Assembly: GCA_964521425.1 (NCBI GenBank)
Contig: CAZFRO010000004.1
Coordinates: forward strand, 1-64,000
Direction: 5' to 3'
Length of the DNA: 64,000 nucleotides
Source of the DNA: Joyebacterum sp964521425
GTDB lineage: Bacteria; Joyebacterota; Joyebacteria; Joyebacterales; Joyebacteraceae
Shown here in pieces: positions 42,364-49,514 of the stretch. The notes under the pieces were generated by a model. The model saw only the letters and a list, made by a program, of their open reading frames with translations. It searched no databases and was not told the DNA's origin. Position 1 is the stretch's first letter; each line of letters begins with the position of its first letter. Both the position numbers and the translations under genes were made by a program.

Positions 42364-43132
42364 CTCCCGTCCTGCATCCATGTTCGTCGTGATCGTGCCG
42401 GACCATCCTGATCTTCTCTCCGTACATCTCCATCAACGTGTCGCCGCTGAGTTCTGACGTGGGATGAAGCACTACCGTCTTCTTCACACAGATGACCTTC
42501 GTCGTGTACTCCGACACGAACCCGACATCGTGGGATACCAGCACGATCGCCATTCGTTCATTGAGTTTTCGAAGAAGCTCGTGAAGCTGCTCCTCCATCG
42601 TCACATCCAGATTCGCGGTCGGCTCGTCGAGAAGGAGAAGCTCCGGGTCGGAGACGAGCGCACGCGCGATCAAGGCCCGCTGCCGCTGGCCGCCCGAAAG
42701 CGTGGAGAACATGCTCGCTCGTCTGTCGGACAATCCCACTTCGGCGATAGCGATCTCGGCTCGCTCCTTATCCTCGGACGAGTACCTTCTCACTCGCCCT
42801 CCGGTAAGCCGCCCGGTCATGACGACATCAAGGACGCGGGTGGGGAAGCTCAGGTCTACCTGTGCGTGCTGCGGCATGTAGCCGATGCGCGGTCTCGCAT
42901 CTACGGGGCTCGATCCGAGCACGCTGACGGTCCCGGCCGTGGGTTTCAAGAGCCCGAGCACGAGCTTCAGAATCGTGGTCTTGCCGCCTCCGTTTGGCCC
43001 GACCATCCCTGCGAATTCGCGATCCAACACGGTGAAGCTCACGTTCGTCAGGACATCGTGCTCCCCGAAGGAGAGTGCGACATCCTTCATCTCGATGATC
43101 ACGTCTCTTCCTTCCCCACGGTTCTCGCTCAT
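42350..43132 (-). CDS. znuC: Zinc/manganese ABC transporter ATPase
   Basis: 260 residues. Walker A GPNGGGKTT, signature LSGGQRQRALIARAL, Walker B LLLLDEPTANLD, H-loop SHD. RIGYMPQHAQVDLSFPTRVL is characteristic of metal-type ABC ATPases. The C-terminal tail is His-rich (RHDHDEHGCRTGDRHE), as in several zinc systems, and may sense or buffer metal. Its start overlaps the znuA stop by four bases. Confidence 0.9.
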   Translation of the reverse strand: MSENRGEGRDVIIEMKDVALSFGEHDVLTNVSFTVLDREFAGMVGPNGGGKTTILKLVLGLLKPTAGTVSVLGSSPVDARPRIGYMPQHAQVDLSFPTRVLDVVMTGRLTGGRVRRYSSEDKERAEIAIAEVGLSDRRASMFSTLSGGQRQRALIARALVSDPELLLLDEPTANLDVTMEEQLHELLRKLNERMAIVLVSHDVGFVSEYTTKVICVKKTVVLHPTSELSGDTLMEMYGEKIRMVRHDHDEHGCRTGDRHE

Positions 43133-44046
43133 CGCGCGTACTCCTTCACTGCCGCGGCTATCTTCCTTAAGCTCTCCGGATAGTCGTATGCGAGAGGATC
43201 GATGATGACGATTGCAGCGCCTATCTCATCCGCCAACGTCTGGGCGCTCCTTGCCGGATGCTGTGGCTGAACGAAGACGGCGCCAACTCCTCCCGACGAC
43301 GCTGACTCGATCAGCCCGGCGAGTTCTCGTGCACTCGGCTCCTTGCCCTCGAACTCGATGGCGATCTGCTCAAGCCCGTACGCATCGGCGAAGTGACCGA
43401 AGGCTGGATGGAAGACGAAGAAGCTCTTTCCCCTGCACAGCGCAAGAACTCCCACGAGCTCGTCATCGAGGATGAGAAGCTCCGTTCTCAGCGAGTCCAT
43501 GTTGGCGCGGTATGCTTCGGCGCCCAAGGGGTCGATCCTGACGAGCGCGTCGCAGATGGCGTCGGCCTGAGCGAGCGCGAGTCGGGGGTTCATCCAGGTG
43601 TGGGGGTCGTGTCCGTGATCATGCTCCTCCTCGATCGCTTGCGTGGAGACGACCGTCATGTCTGGGTTCATGTCCGAGATTCTCGAGAGGATGCCGAGTT
43701 CGAACGGCAACCCGATCGTGAAATAGACATCCGCCGTCGCGGCCTCTATCATCTGAGTTGGCGTCGGCTCGAATGTGTGTGGAGAGCGACCCGCCGGAAC
43801 AAGAATCGAGGTGCTCACTCTCGCGCCCGCGATACGATCGACGAAGAAAGCCTGCGGTACGACAGTGACTAGCACACCGACAGCTGGAGAATCGGCCCAG
43901 AGCGGCAGGGGAGAGAGAAGGAGCAAGGCTGAGGTGAACAGAACGGCAATCGCAAACCCGGCCGAGTGACGGCCCAACTGACTGCCAATCACGCCCCGGC
44001 TGGAATCGACCTCTCCGTCCCTCACGCTGGCCTCTCGTCTCTTCAT
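43129..44046 (-). CDS. znuA: Zinc/manganese-binding periplasmic protein
   Basis: 305 residues from ATG at 44046 (GGGGCGAGC upstream); a hydrophobic export signal lies at about 30-50. Cluster A-I features: SPHTFEPTPTQMIEAATADV (first His ligand), a His-rich loop (EEEHDHGHDPHTWMNPRLAL), VFHPAFGHFADAYGLE and IDPLAYDYPESLRKIA. The His-rich loop favours zinc over manganese. First gene of znuABC, divergent from a Fur-family regulator 190 bases away that may control it. Confidence 0.88.
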   Translation of the reverse strand: MKRREASVRDGEVDSSRGVIGSQLGRHSAGFAIAVLFTSALLLLSPLPLWADSPAVGVLVTVVPQAFFVDRIAGARVSTSILVPAGRSPHTFEPTPTQMIEAATADVYFTIGLPFELGILSRISDMNPDMTVVSTQAIEEEHDHGHDPHTWMNPRLALAQADAICDALVRIDPLGAEAYRANMDSLRTELLILDDELVGVLALCRGKSFFVFHPAFGHFADAYGLEQIAIEFEGKEPSARELAGLIESASSGGVGAVFVQPQHPARSAQTLADEIGAAIVIIDPLAYDYPESLRKIAAAVKEYAR

Positions 44047-44198
44047 GCTCGCCCCATCCGTCCACCTTGCGAAGTGAACCCTCAACCAGTGAGATTATGG
44101 GCCGCACGGGCCGTGTGCAAGGCAGAACTGACGGATGGCCGACTTTCCCTTGGGACCGTGAAACCACGCCCCTGCCAGGGCATCAGAAGCACTGGTTG

Positions 44199-44220
44199 AA
44201 TGATAGTGATTCTTATTCCC
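44199..44220. promoter_or_regulatory. Fur/Zur/PerR-like box
   Basis: AATGATAGTGATTCTTATTC at 44199-44218, then CC: an A/T-rich stretch with GATA-TGAT-TTAT elements like the Fur-family consensus (GATAATGAT repeats). It is placed 17-38 bases before the regulator gene and about 155 bases upstream of znuA, so autoregulation and shared control of znuABC are both possible. Confidence 0.45.
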
Positions 44221-44236
44221 AAGTAAGGAATGTACC

Positions 44237-44656
44237 ATGCAGGCGCACGAGTCCCTTCGGATGACACCAAGCCGCAGAGCGATTCTTGCCGTTCTTGGGC
44301 AGAAGCGTTGGCACCCGACGGCTGAAGAGGTGCTTCAGGAGGTAAGAAGAGCGCTCCCGGGTGTTGGATTGGCCACAGTCTATCGAAACCTCGAGGTCCT
44401 AAGAGAGCAAGGTCTCATTCGCATCGTGACGAAAGACCGGGACAAGAGGCGGTACGATGCCGTCGTCGAGAGACACTACCACGTGAGGTGCGTACAGTGT
44501 GGACGAGTGGAAGATGTGGATCTGAGCGAGCGGGAGTGGATTGAGGATGAGGCCGCAAGGGCGAGTGGCTTCGAGATCACGAACCACGAGCTGATGTTCC
44601 TGGGCACATGTGGTGATTGCGCGAGAGCGCGCACGGCAGAGAAGGAGGAGCACTGA
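44237..44656 (+). CDS. Fur-family regulator (PerR- or Zur-like)
   Basis: 139 residues. The winged helix has RMTPSRRAILAVLGQKRWHP and the recognition helix region GVGLATVYRNLEVLREQGLI. Metal sites: RHYHVRCVQCGRVEDVD (HXH plus first CXXC) and GTCGDC (second CXXC, structural Zn). Context is ambiguous: downstream rubrerythrin, thiol peroxidase and superoxide reductase genes suggest a peroxide sensor (PerR), while divergent znuABC suggests Zur. It ends one base before the rubrerythrin ATG, which supports control of the stress run. Confidence 0.85.
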   Translation: MQAHESLRMTPSRRAILAVLGQKRWHPTAEEVLQEVRRALPGVGLATVYRNLEVLREQGLIRIVTKDRDKRRYDAVVERHYHVRCVQCGRVEDVDLSEREWIEDEAARASGFEITNHELMFLGTCGDCARARTAEKEEH

Positions 44657-44657
44657 G

Positions 44658-45230
44658 ATGGAACTCAAGGGAAGCCGGACGGAGAAGAACCTGATCGGAG
44701 CGTTCGCGGGTGAGTCGCAGGCAAGGAACCGCTACACGTACTTCGCGAGCAAGGCGCGGAAGGAAGGCTACCGCCAGATATCCGAGATCTTCGAGGAGAC
44801 GGCGAATCAGGAGCGCGAGCACGCGAAGAGGCTTTTCAAGTTTCTCGAAGGTGGTGAGGTCGAGATAACAGCATCGTTCCCCGCCGGTGTCATCGGTACG
44901 ACGCTTGAGAATCTCGAGGCCGGTGCCGGGGGAGAGAACTACGAGTGGACTGAGATGTATCCGTCGTTCGCGAAGATCGCGCACGAAGAGGGCTTCTATG
45001 AGATCGCGACGGTCTTCGAGTCGATCGCGATCGCTGAGAAGCAGCACGAGAAGCGCTACAACGATCTCGCCGGGAACATAGAGGCCGGAAGGGTCTTCAA
45101 GCGCGAGAACAAGGTTGTCTGGCGTTGCATGAACTGTGGCTATCTCCACGAGGGCACCGAGGCTCCGGAGAACTGTCCTGCATGCGCGCATCCGCAGGCA
45201 CATTTTGAGATCCTGGGCGAGAACTGGTAA
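44658..45230 (+). CDS. rbr: Rubrerythrin
   Basis: 190 residues, ATG after GAAGGAGGAG. The N-terminal di-iron four-helix domain has GAFAGESQARNRYTYFASKA, EIFEETANQEREHAKRLFKF and VFESIAIAEKQHEKRYNDL, supplying the EXXH ligands. The C-terminal rubredoxin-like domain has CMNCGYLHEG and CPACAHPQ. It reduces H2O2 to water in anaerobes. First enzyme gene after the Fur-type regulator. Confidence 0.95.
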   Translation: MELKGSRTEKNLIGAFAGESQARNRYTYFASKARKEGYRQISEIFEETANQEREHAKRLFKFLEGGEVEITASFPAGVIGTTLENLEAGAGGENYEWTEMYPSFAKIAHEEGFYEIATVFESIAIAEKQHEKRYNDLAGNIEAGRVFKRENKVVWRCMNCGYLHEGTEAPENCPACAHPQAHFEILGENW

Positions 45231-45242
45231 GGGAGAGGGAAC

Positions 45243-45758
45243 ATGTCGGAGCGAACAGGATTGACAGCGGTTGGGGGAAATCCCCTGACGCTCGTGGGAG
45301 ACGAACTCAAGGTGGGGGACAGAGCACCCGGGTTTGAGCTTGCCGGTAATGGTCTTGAATCCGTGAACTCGTCCGAGTTCGATGGAAAGGTGCGCATCCT
45401 GGTCACTGTTGCGTCACTGGACACGGGGGTTTGTGACACCGAGACCCGTCACTTCAACGAGAAGGCATCAGGGCTCGGAGATGACGTCGTGATTCTGACG
45501 GTGAGCATGGACCTGCCGTTTGCGCAGGCTCGCTGGTGTGCGGCCGCGGGAGTTGAGCGTGTCAGGACGCTGTCGGCCTACCGTAGCAGCGCGTTCGGCA
45601 AGTCGTACGGCGTCTTCATTAAGGAGAGCGGGCTCCTGGCCCGTACGGTCTTCGTTATCGACCGGGAAGGCATCATCAGGCACGTGGAGATCGTGGACGA
45701 TCTGACCAGCGAACCAAACTACGAAGCTACATTGGACGCAGCACGGAAGCTGCTATAA
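45243..45758 (+). CDS. tpx: Thiol peroxidase
   Basis: 171 residues of the Tpx-type peroxiredoxin family: LTAVGGNPLTLVGDELKVGD at the start and TVASLDTGVCDTETRHFNEK with the peroxidatic Cys64; the resolving Cys is in ARWCAAAGVERV. It reduces peroxides using thioredoxin. It begins 12 bases after rubrerythrin. The stop TAA is part of the -10 box of the next gene's promoter. Confidence 0.93.
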   Translation: MSERTGLTAVGGNPLTLVGDELKVGDRAPGFELAGNGLESVNSSEFDGKVRILVTVASLDTGVCDTETRHFNEKASGLGDDVVILTVSMDLPFAQARWCAAAGVERVRTLSAYRSSAFGKSYGVFIKESGLLARTVFVIDREGIIRHVEIVDDLTSEPNYEATLDAARKLL

Positions 45759-45759
45759 T
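45732..45759 (+). promoter_or_regulatory. Internal promoter for desulfoferrodoxin
   Basis: TTGGAC at 45732-45737, a 16-base spacer and a perfect TATAAT at 45754-45759 with TGC before it. It lies inside the last codons of tpx and gives superoxide reductase its own expression independent of the upstream operon. Confidence 0.6.
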
Positions 45760-45783
45760 CTCGACAACCAGGAGGACATTACA

Positions 45784-46155
45784 ATGACGGCAATGTCTCA
45801 GGTCTACAAGTGCGAGAAGTGCGGGAACATCGTTGAGGTCTATCACATCGGCGCCGGGGCTCTCGTCTGTTGCGGCGACCCGATGGTGCATCTCGAAGAG
45901 AACGCCACGGATGCGGCAGTGGAGAAGCACGTGCCGGTCGTCGAGAAGGTCGACGGCGGGATCAAGGTAACGGTCGGTTCGGTCGCGCACCCGATGGCCG
46001 ACGATCACTACATTGAGTGGATCGAGGTCATCTCCGGCGGGAAGACGTACACGGAGTTCCTGAAGCCGGGCGCCGCTCCCGAGGCCGTGTTCCCGGTCAG
46101 CGATGTCGAGCTGGTCCGCGAGTACTGCAGCGTTCACGGGCACTGGAAGGCGTAG
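45784..46155 (+). CDS. dfx: Desulfoferrodoxin (2Fe superoxide reductase)
   Basis: 123 residues, ATG after AGGAGGACATTACA. The N-terminal desulforedoxin-like domain has YKCEKCGN and VCCGDPM (four Cys around Fe). The C-terminal neelaredoxin-type domain has KHVPVV, VGSVAHPMADDHYIEWIEV and YCSVHGHW, which supply the four His and one Cys of the SOR centre. It reduces superoxide to peroxide without making oxygen; rubrerythrin and Tpx can then remove the peroxide. Confidence 0.95.
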   Translation: MTAMSQVYKCEKCGNIVEVYHIGAGALVCCGDPMVHLEENATDAAVEKHVPVVEKVDGGIKVTVGSVAHPMADDHYIEWIEVISGGKTYTEFLKPGAAPEAVFPVSDVELVREYCSVHGHWKA

Positions 46156-46268
46156 GTCTTTCAGTCGATATGCACGAAGCTGATGCCGAGTGGCGCCGGC
46201 CCCACGATGGCGGTGGGAGGGCGCCGCGCGGCATGTGACCTCGGACCTTCACTGGAAGGCGGTGCTCT

Positions 46269-46772
46269 GTGAGTCTGGAAGAAGCCATCAGGACAGCGAT
46301 CGAATATGAGACGAAGGTCCGCGATGTCTACGTTGATGCAGCCGAGCGGAGTGTGGGAACGCCAGGGAATCAACTGTTCCGTGTCATGGCGGACGAGGAA
46401 CAGTACCACGTTGACTATCTCGTCGAGAGGCTCCGGGAGTGGAAGGAGACAGGGAAGGTCAATCCAGCGGAAGTGAAGACGGCGATCCCGTCGCGCGAGA
46501 CGATTGCAGCAGGGCTCTCGAGCATCGAGGGTAGCCTGGCCGGCGAATCGTCGGGGGCAGAGATGGACTTCCTTCGGAAGGCGCTTGAGGTCGAGCGAGA
46601 GACCAGCGACTTCTACAAGAAGGTTGTGGGAGAACTCGGAGACGAGGGACGGGAGATGTTCACTCGTTTTCTTGAGATCGAGACAGGGCATCTGGCTCTC
46701 GTTCAGGCGCAGATAGACGTGCTCAGTGGAACGGGCTTCTGGTTTGATGTCCAGGAATTCACGCTCGAGTAG
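46269..46772 (+). CDS. Ferritin-like/rubrerythrin-type protein without rubredoxin domain
   Basis: 167 residues from GTG. Four-helix bundle with AIEYETKVRDVYVDAAERSV, VMADEEQYHVDYLVERLREW, ALEVERETSDFYKKVVGEL and FLEIETGHLALVQAQIDVL, giving ExxH-type ligand pairs for a di-iron site. It lacks the Cys-rich C-terminus of rubrerythrin. It probably stores iron or removes peroxide as part of the stress cluster. Confidence 0.8.
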   Translation: MSLEEAIRTAIEYETKVRDVYVDAAERSVGTPGNQLFRVMADEEQYHVDYLVERLREWKETGKVNPAEVKTAIPSRETIAAGLSSIEGSLAGESSGAEMDFLRKALEVERETSDFYKKVVGELGDEGREMFTRFLEIETGHLALVQAQIDVLSGTGFWFDVQEFTLE

Positions 46773-46803
46773 CGGTGCAGCGCGCCGCGAGGAGAAGTCG
46801 GCA

Positions 46804-47601
46804 GTGGCCTTCGAGCAGTCTTTCGGACTGGATGGGATGTGCTTCGAGGCGCTCTATGAGAGTTTCAACCAAAGGGCGTTTCTCCATCCCGACCCGCTGG
46901 AGTTCGTCCACGAGTATACAGAGGAGTGCGACCAGGAGGTGGTTGGGCTGATCGCTTCGTCTCTGGCGTACGGGCGCGTAGCACAGATCCTCAAGAGCGT
47001 ATCGCGTGTACTTGAGCTGCTCGGCGCGTCCCCGTCTGCATTCCTCGTGGAAGCAGCGCCACCAGAGATCGAGCGATCGTTCAAGGAGTTCAGGCACCGG
47101 TTCACGAGCGGAGCTGAGATCTCGGCGTTGCTCATCGGAATCGGACGGACGCTCAGGAAGCACGGTTCACTTGAATCGTGCTTCGTCGATGGGATGGAGA
47201 GTTCTGACGCGACCGTGATGCCGGCTCTCGGTCGGTTCGTCGCCGGGCTGAGTGAATCCTGTGGTGATCATCCCGGAAGCCTGCTCGCGCTCCCCGAGCG
47301 CGGAAGTGCGTGCAAGCGGCTTCATCTCTACCTTCGATGGATGGTGAGGCGGGACGAGATAGACCTTGGTCCATGGACGCGTGTATCGCCCTCGAAGCTG
47401 GTTGTGCCCGTGGACACCCACATGCACAGGATATCGAGAGTCTTCGGGTTGACAGAGAGAAAGCAGGCCGATATCAAGACGGCGCTTGAGATCACCGGCG
47501 GGTTCAGGCGATTCGCGCCGGACGATCCCGTGAAGTACGATTTCGCGATCACCAGGATCGGCATCAACCGTGACACCCCGTTCGAGCTCATCGGTGGATA
47601 G
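46804..47601 (+). CDS. DUF2400 / TIGR02757-type protein
   Basis: 265 residues from GTG with GAGGAGAAG upstream. Typical segments are DPLEFVHEYTEECDQEVVGL, IASSLAYGRVAQILKSVSRV, HRFTSGAEISALLIGIGR, GSACKRLHLYLRWMVRRDE, and the terminal PVDTHMHRISRVFGL with PVKYDFAITRIGI. The fold resembles helix-hairpin-helix DNA glycosylases, but no biochemical function is established. Its place in an oxidative stress run is compatible with DNA repair; this is inference. Confidence 0.85.
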   Translation: MAFEQSFGLDGMCFEALYESFNQRAFLHPDPLEFVHEYTEECDQEVVGLIASSLAYGRVAQILKSVSRVLELLGASPSAFLVEAAPPEIERSFKEFRHRFTSGAEISALLIGIGRTLRKHGSLESCFVDGMESSDATVMPALGRFVAGLSESCGDHPGSLLALPERGSACKRLHLYLRWMVRRDEIDLGPWTRVSPSKLVVPVDTHMHRISRVFGLTERKQADIKTALEITGGFRRFAPDDPVKYDFAITRIGINRDTPFELIGG

Positions 47602-47633
47602 ACCACATGTCTCGTTTGGAAAGGACAGAAGCG

Positions 47634-48149
47634 ATGCTCGGTGACAGGATGCAGAAGGCGTTCAACGATCAGATCAACGCAGAACTCTACTCGGCGTACC
47701 TCTACCTCTCGATGTCCGTCTACTTCGAGGACACAGGCATGGAGGGATTCGCGAGCTGGATGCAGGTTCAGTATCTCGAGGAGCAGTCGCACGCCATGAA
47801 GATGCTCGCCTACGTCTGCGAGCGAGGAGGACGCGTTCACCTGGCAGCGATAGATGCGCCTCCGACCGAGTGGAAATCAGCGGAGGACGTGTTTGTTGCG
47901 ACCTTCGAACATGAGAAGAAGGTCTCCGGCCTCATCAACTCCCTCATGAGCATTGCCCGTGAAGAGAATGACTACGCGAGCGAGAGCTTCCTGCGCTGGT
48001 TCGTGGACGAGCAGGTCGAGGAGGAGGCGAGCGTGGAGGCCGTCGTCAATAAGATGAAGATGGTCGGTGGTGCGGGTCACGGTCTCTTCATGCTGGACAG
48101 AGAGCTGGGCCAGCGGACATTCACCGAGCCGGCAGGGAAGGGGGAGTAA
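47634..48149 (+). CDS. ftnA: Ferritin
   Basis: 171 residues from ATG at 47634, the usual FtnA start (MLGDRMQKAFNDQINAELYS); an upstream in-frame ATG at 47607 would add nine residues. Ferroxidase ligands sit in AELYSAYLYLSMSVYFE, EEQSHAMKM and FLRWFVDEQVEEEASVEAVV. It forms 24-mer cages that store Fe(III) and limit Fenton chemistry. It is followed three bases later by the flavodiiron gene. Confidence 0.94.
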   Translation: MLGDRMQKAFNDQINAELYSAYLYLSMSVYFEDTGMEGFASWMQVQYLEEQSHAMKMLAYVCERGGRVHLAAIDAPPTEWKSAEDVFVATFEHEKKVSGLINSLMSIAREENDYASESFLRWFVDEQVEEEASVEAVVNKMKMVGGAGHGLFMLDRELGQRTFTEPAGKGE

Positions 48150-48152
48150 ACG

Positions 48153-49358
48153 ATGCCAGGTCCCTTCCAGGCGACAAGGGTCAGTGAGCATGTCTATTGG
48201 GTGGGCGGGATCGATTGGTCGTCGCGGGATTTTCATGGCTACTCGACGCCGCGCGGAACGACCTACAACGCCTATCTGATACTTGCTGACACCGTAACGC
48301 TGATCGACACGGTCAAGGCGCAGTACCGCGACGAACTCATGTACCGCATTGCTTCCGTCATAGATCCGACCGAGATCTCGCTCATCGTGTCCAACCACGC
48401 GGAGCAGGATCACTCCGGTAGCCTCGTGCCTGTCGCTCGAATCGTGAAGCCGGATCGCATTGTCGCATCTCCGATGGGTGTCAAGGCCCTGGCGAGGCAC
48501 ACTCACGGTGCACTCGAGGTCGACACCGTGAGTGACGGGGAGACCATCTCTCTCGGGAACATGGATCTCAGCTTCGTCGAGACGCGGATGCTCCACTGGC
48601 CCGACAGCATGTTCTCCTATCTCGGGGCGGACGAGATCCTGTTCACGCAGGATGCATTTGGAATGCACCTGGCTTCGTCCGAGCGCTTCGACGACGAGTT
48701 GGACCCCGTCATCCTTGAGAGTGAGGCGGCGAAGTACTTCGCGAACATCCTCCTTCCTTACTCGAAGCTGATAGGCAAACTGCTCGAGCGCGTCGGGCAG
48801 CTCAATCTGCCGCTCAAGATGGTCGCACCCGATCACGGACCCATCTGGCGCACGAGATTCGACTGGATAGCGGGCCTCTACGACAAGTGGTGGAGGCAGG
48901 AGCCTACGCTCAAGGCCGTCGTGACGTACGACACGATGTGGCAGAGTACGGACCTTCTGGCCCGTTCGATTGCCGGGGGTTTGACGGCGGGTGGGGCCTC
49001 GCCGAAGCTCCATCAGCTTCGTGCGAGCCACAGGAGCGATGTCGCCGCGGATATGCTTCAATCCGGAGCGCTCGTCGTTGGAAGCCCCACGATCAACAAC
49101 CAGATGTTCCCGACGGTCGCGGATCTCCTGAGCTACGTCAATGGCCTCAAGCCCGCGAACCTCATAGGGGCTGCATTCGGCTCGTACGGCTGGAGCGGCG
49201 AGGGGGTGAAGATGGTGAACGACACCCTGAGAGAGATGAAGGTGGAACTCATCTCGGAGCCACTTCGGGTCCAGTTCGTTCCCGATGAGGAGGAACTGGC
49301 CCGTGCGTGGGCGCTGGGGGAGGCCATAGCCGCGGAATTGAAGACCCGGGTGGCTTGA
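48153..49358 (+). CDS. fprA: Flavodiiron protein (A-type; NO/O2 reductase)
   Basis: 401 residues. A beta-lactamase-like domain has di-iron ligands His82-X-Glu84-X-Asp86-His87 (SNHAEQDHSG), His148 (MLHWPDSM), Asp167 (FTQDAFG) and the later APDHGPIWR. A flavodoxin domain follows with the FMN loop TYDTMWQSTDLLA and SPTINNQMFP and GAAFGSYGWSGE. It reduces NO to N2O and/or O2 to water with electrons from rubredoxin. It closes the stress run and is functionally linked to hcp. Confidence 0.95.
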   Translation: MPGPFQATRVSEHVYWVGGIDWSSRDFHGYSTPRGTTYNAYLILADTVTLIDTVKAQYRDELMYRIASVIDPTEISLIVSNHAEQDHSGSLVPVARIVKPDRIVASPMGVKALARHTHGALEVDTVSDGETISLGNMDLSFVETRMLHWPDSMFSYLGADEILFTQDAFGMHLASSERFDDELDPVILESEAAKYFANILLPYSKLIGKLLERVGQLNLPLKMVAPDHGPIWRTRFDWIAGLYDKWWRQEPTLKAVVTYDTMWQSTDLLARSIAGGLTAGGASPKLHQLRASHRSDVAADMLQSGALVVGSPTINNQMFPTVADLLSYVNGLKPANLIGAAFGSYGWSGEGVKMVNDTLREMKVELISEPLRVQFVPDEEELARAWALGEAIAAELKTRVA

Positions 49359-49514
49359 GTTCGGGGCGCTGTGACAACGGTGGGAGCCAAACTTCTGCTG
49401 GAGAAACTGCGCAAATAGTGTTATCATTGATGTAGGTTGACTAGGAGCTGGTGCTCTCTAATGGTGAGGGTACCAGCTGCCTGTATGTAGACGCGTCCTT
49501 CGCAGGAGGCAGTA

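Noticed and set aside
47877..49427. 516-residue open frame opposite the flavodiiron and ferritin genes
   Set aside because: Arg/His/Val-rich antisense shadow of two clearly recognised plus-strand genes in a high-GC codon pattern.
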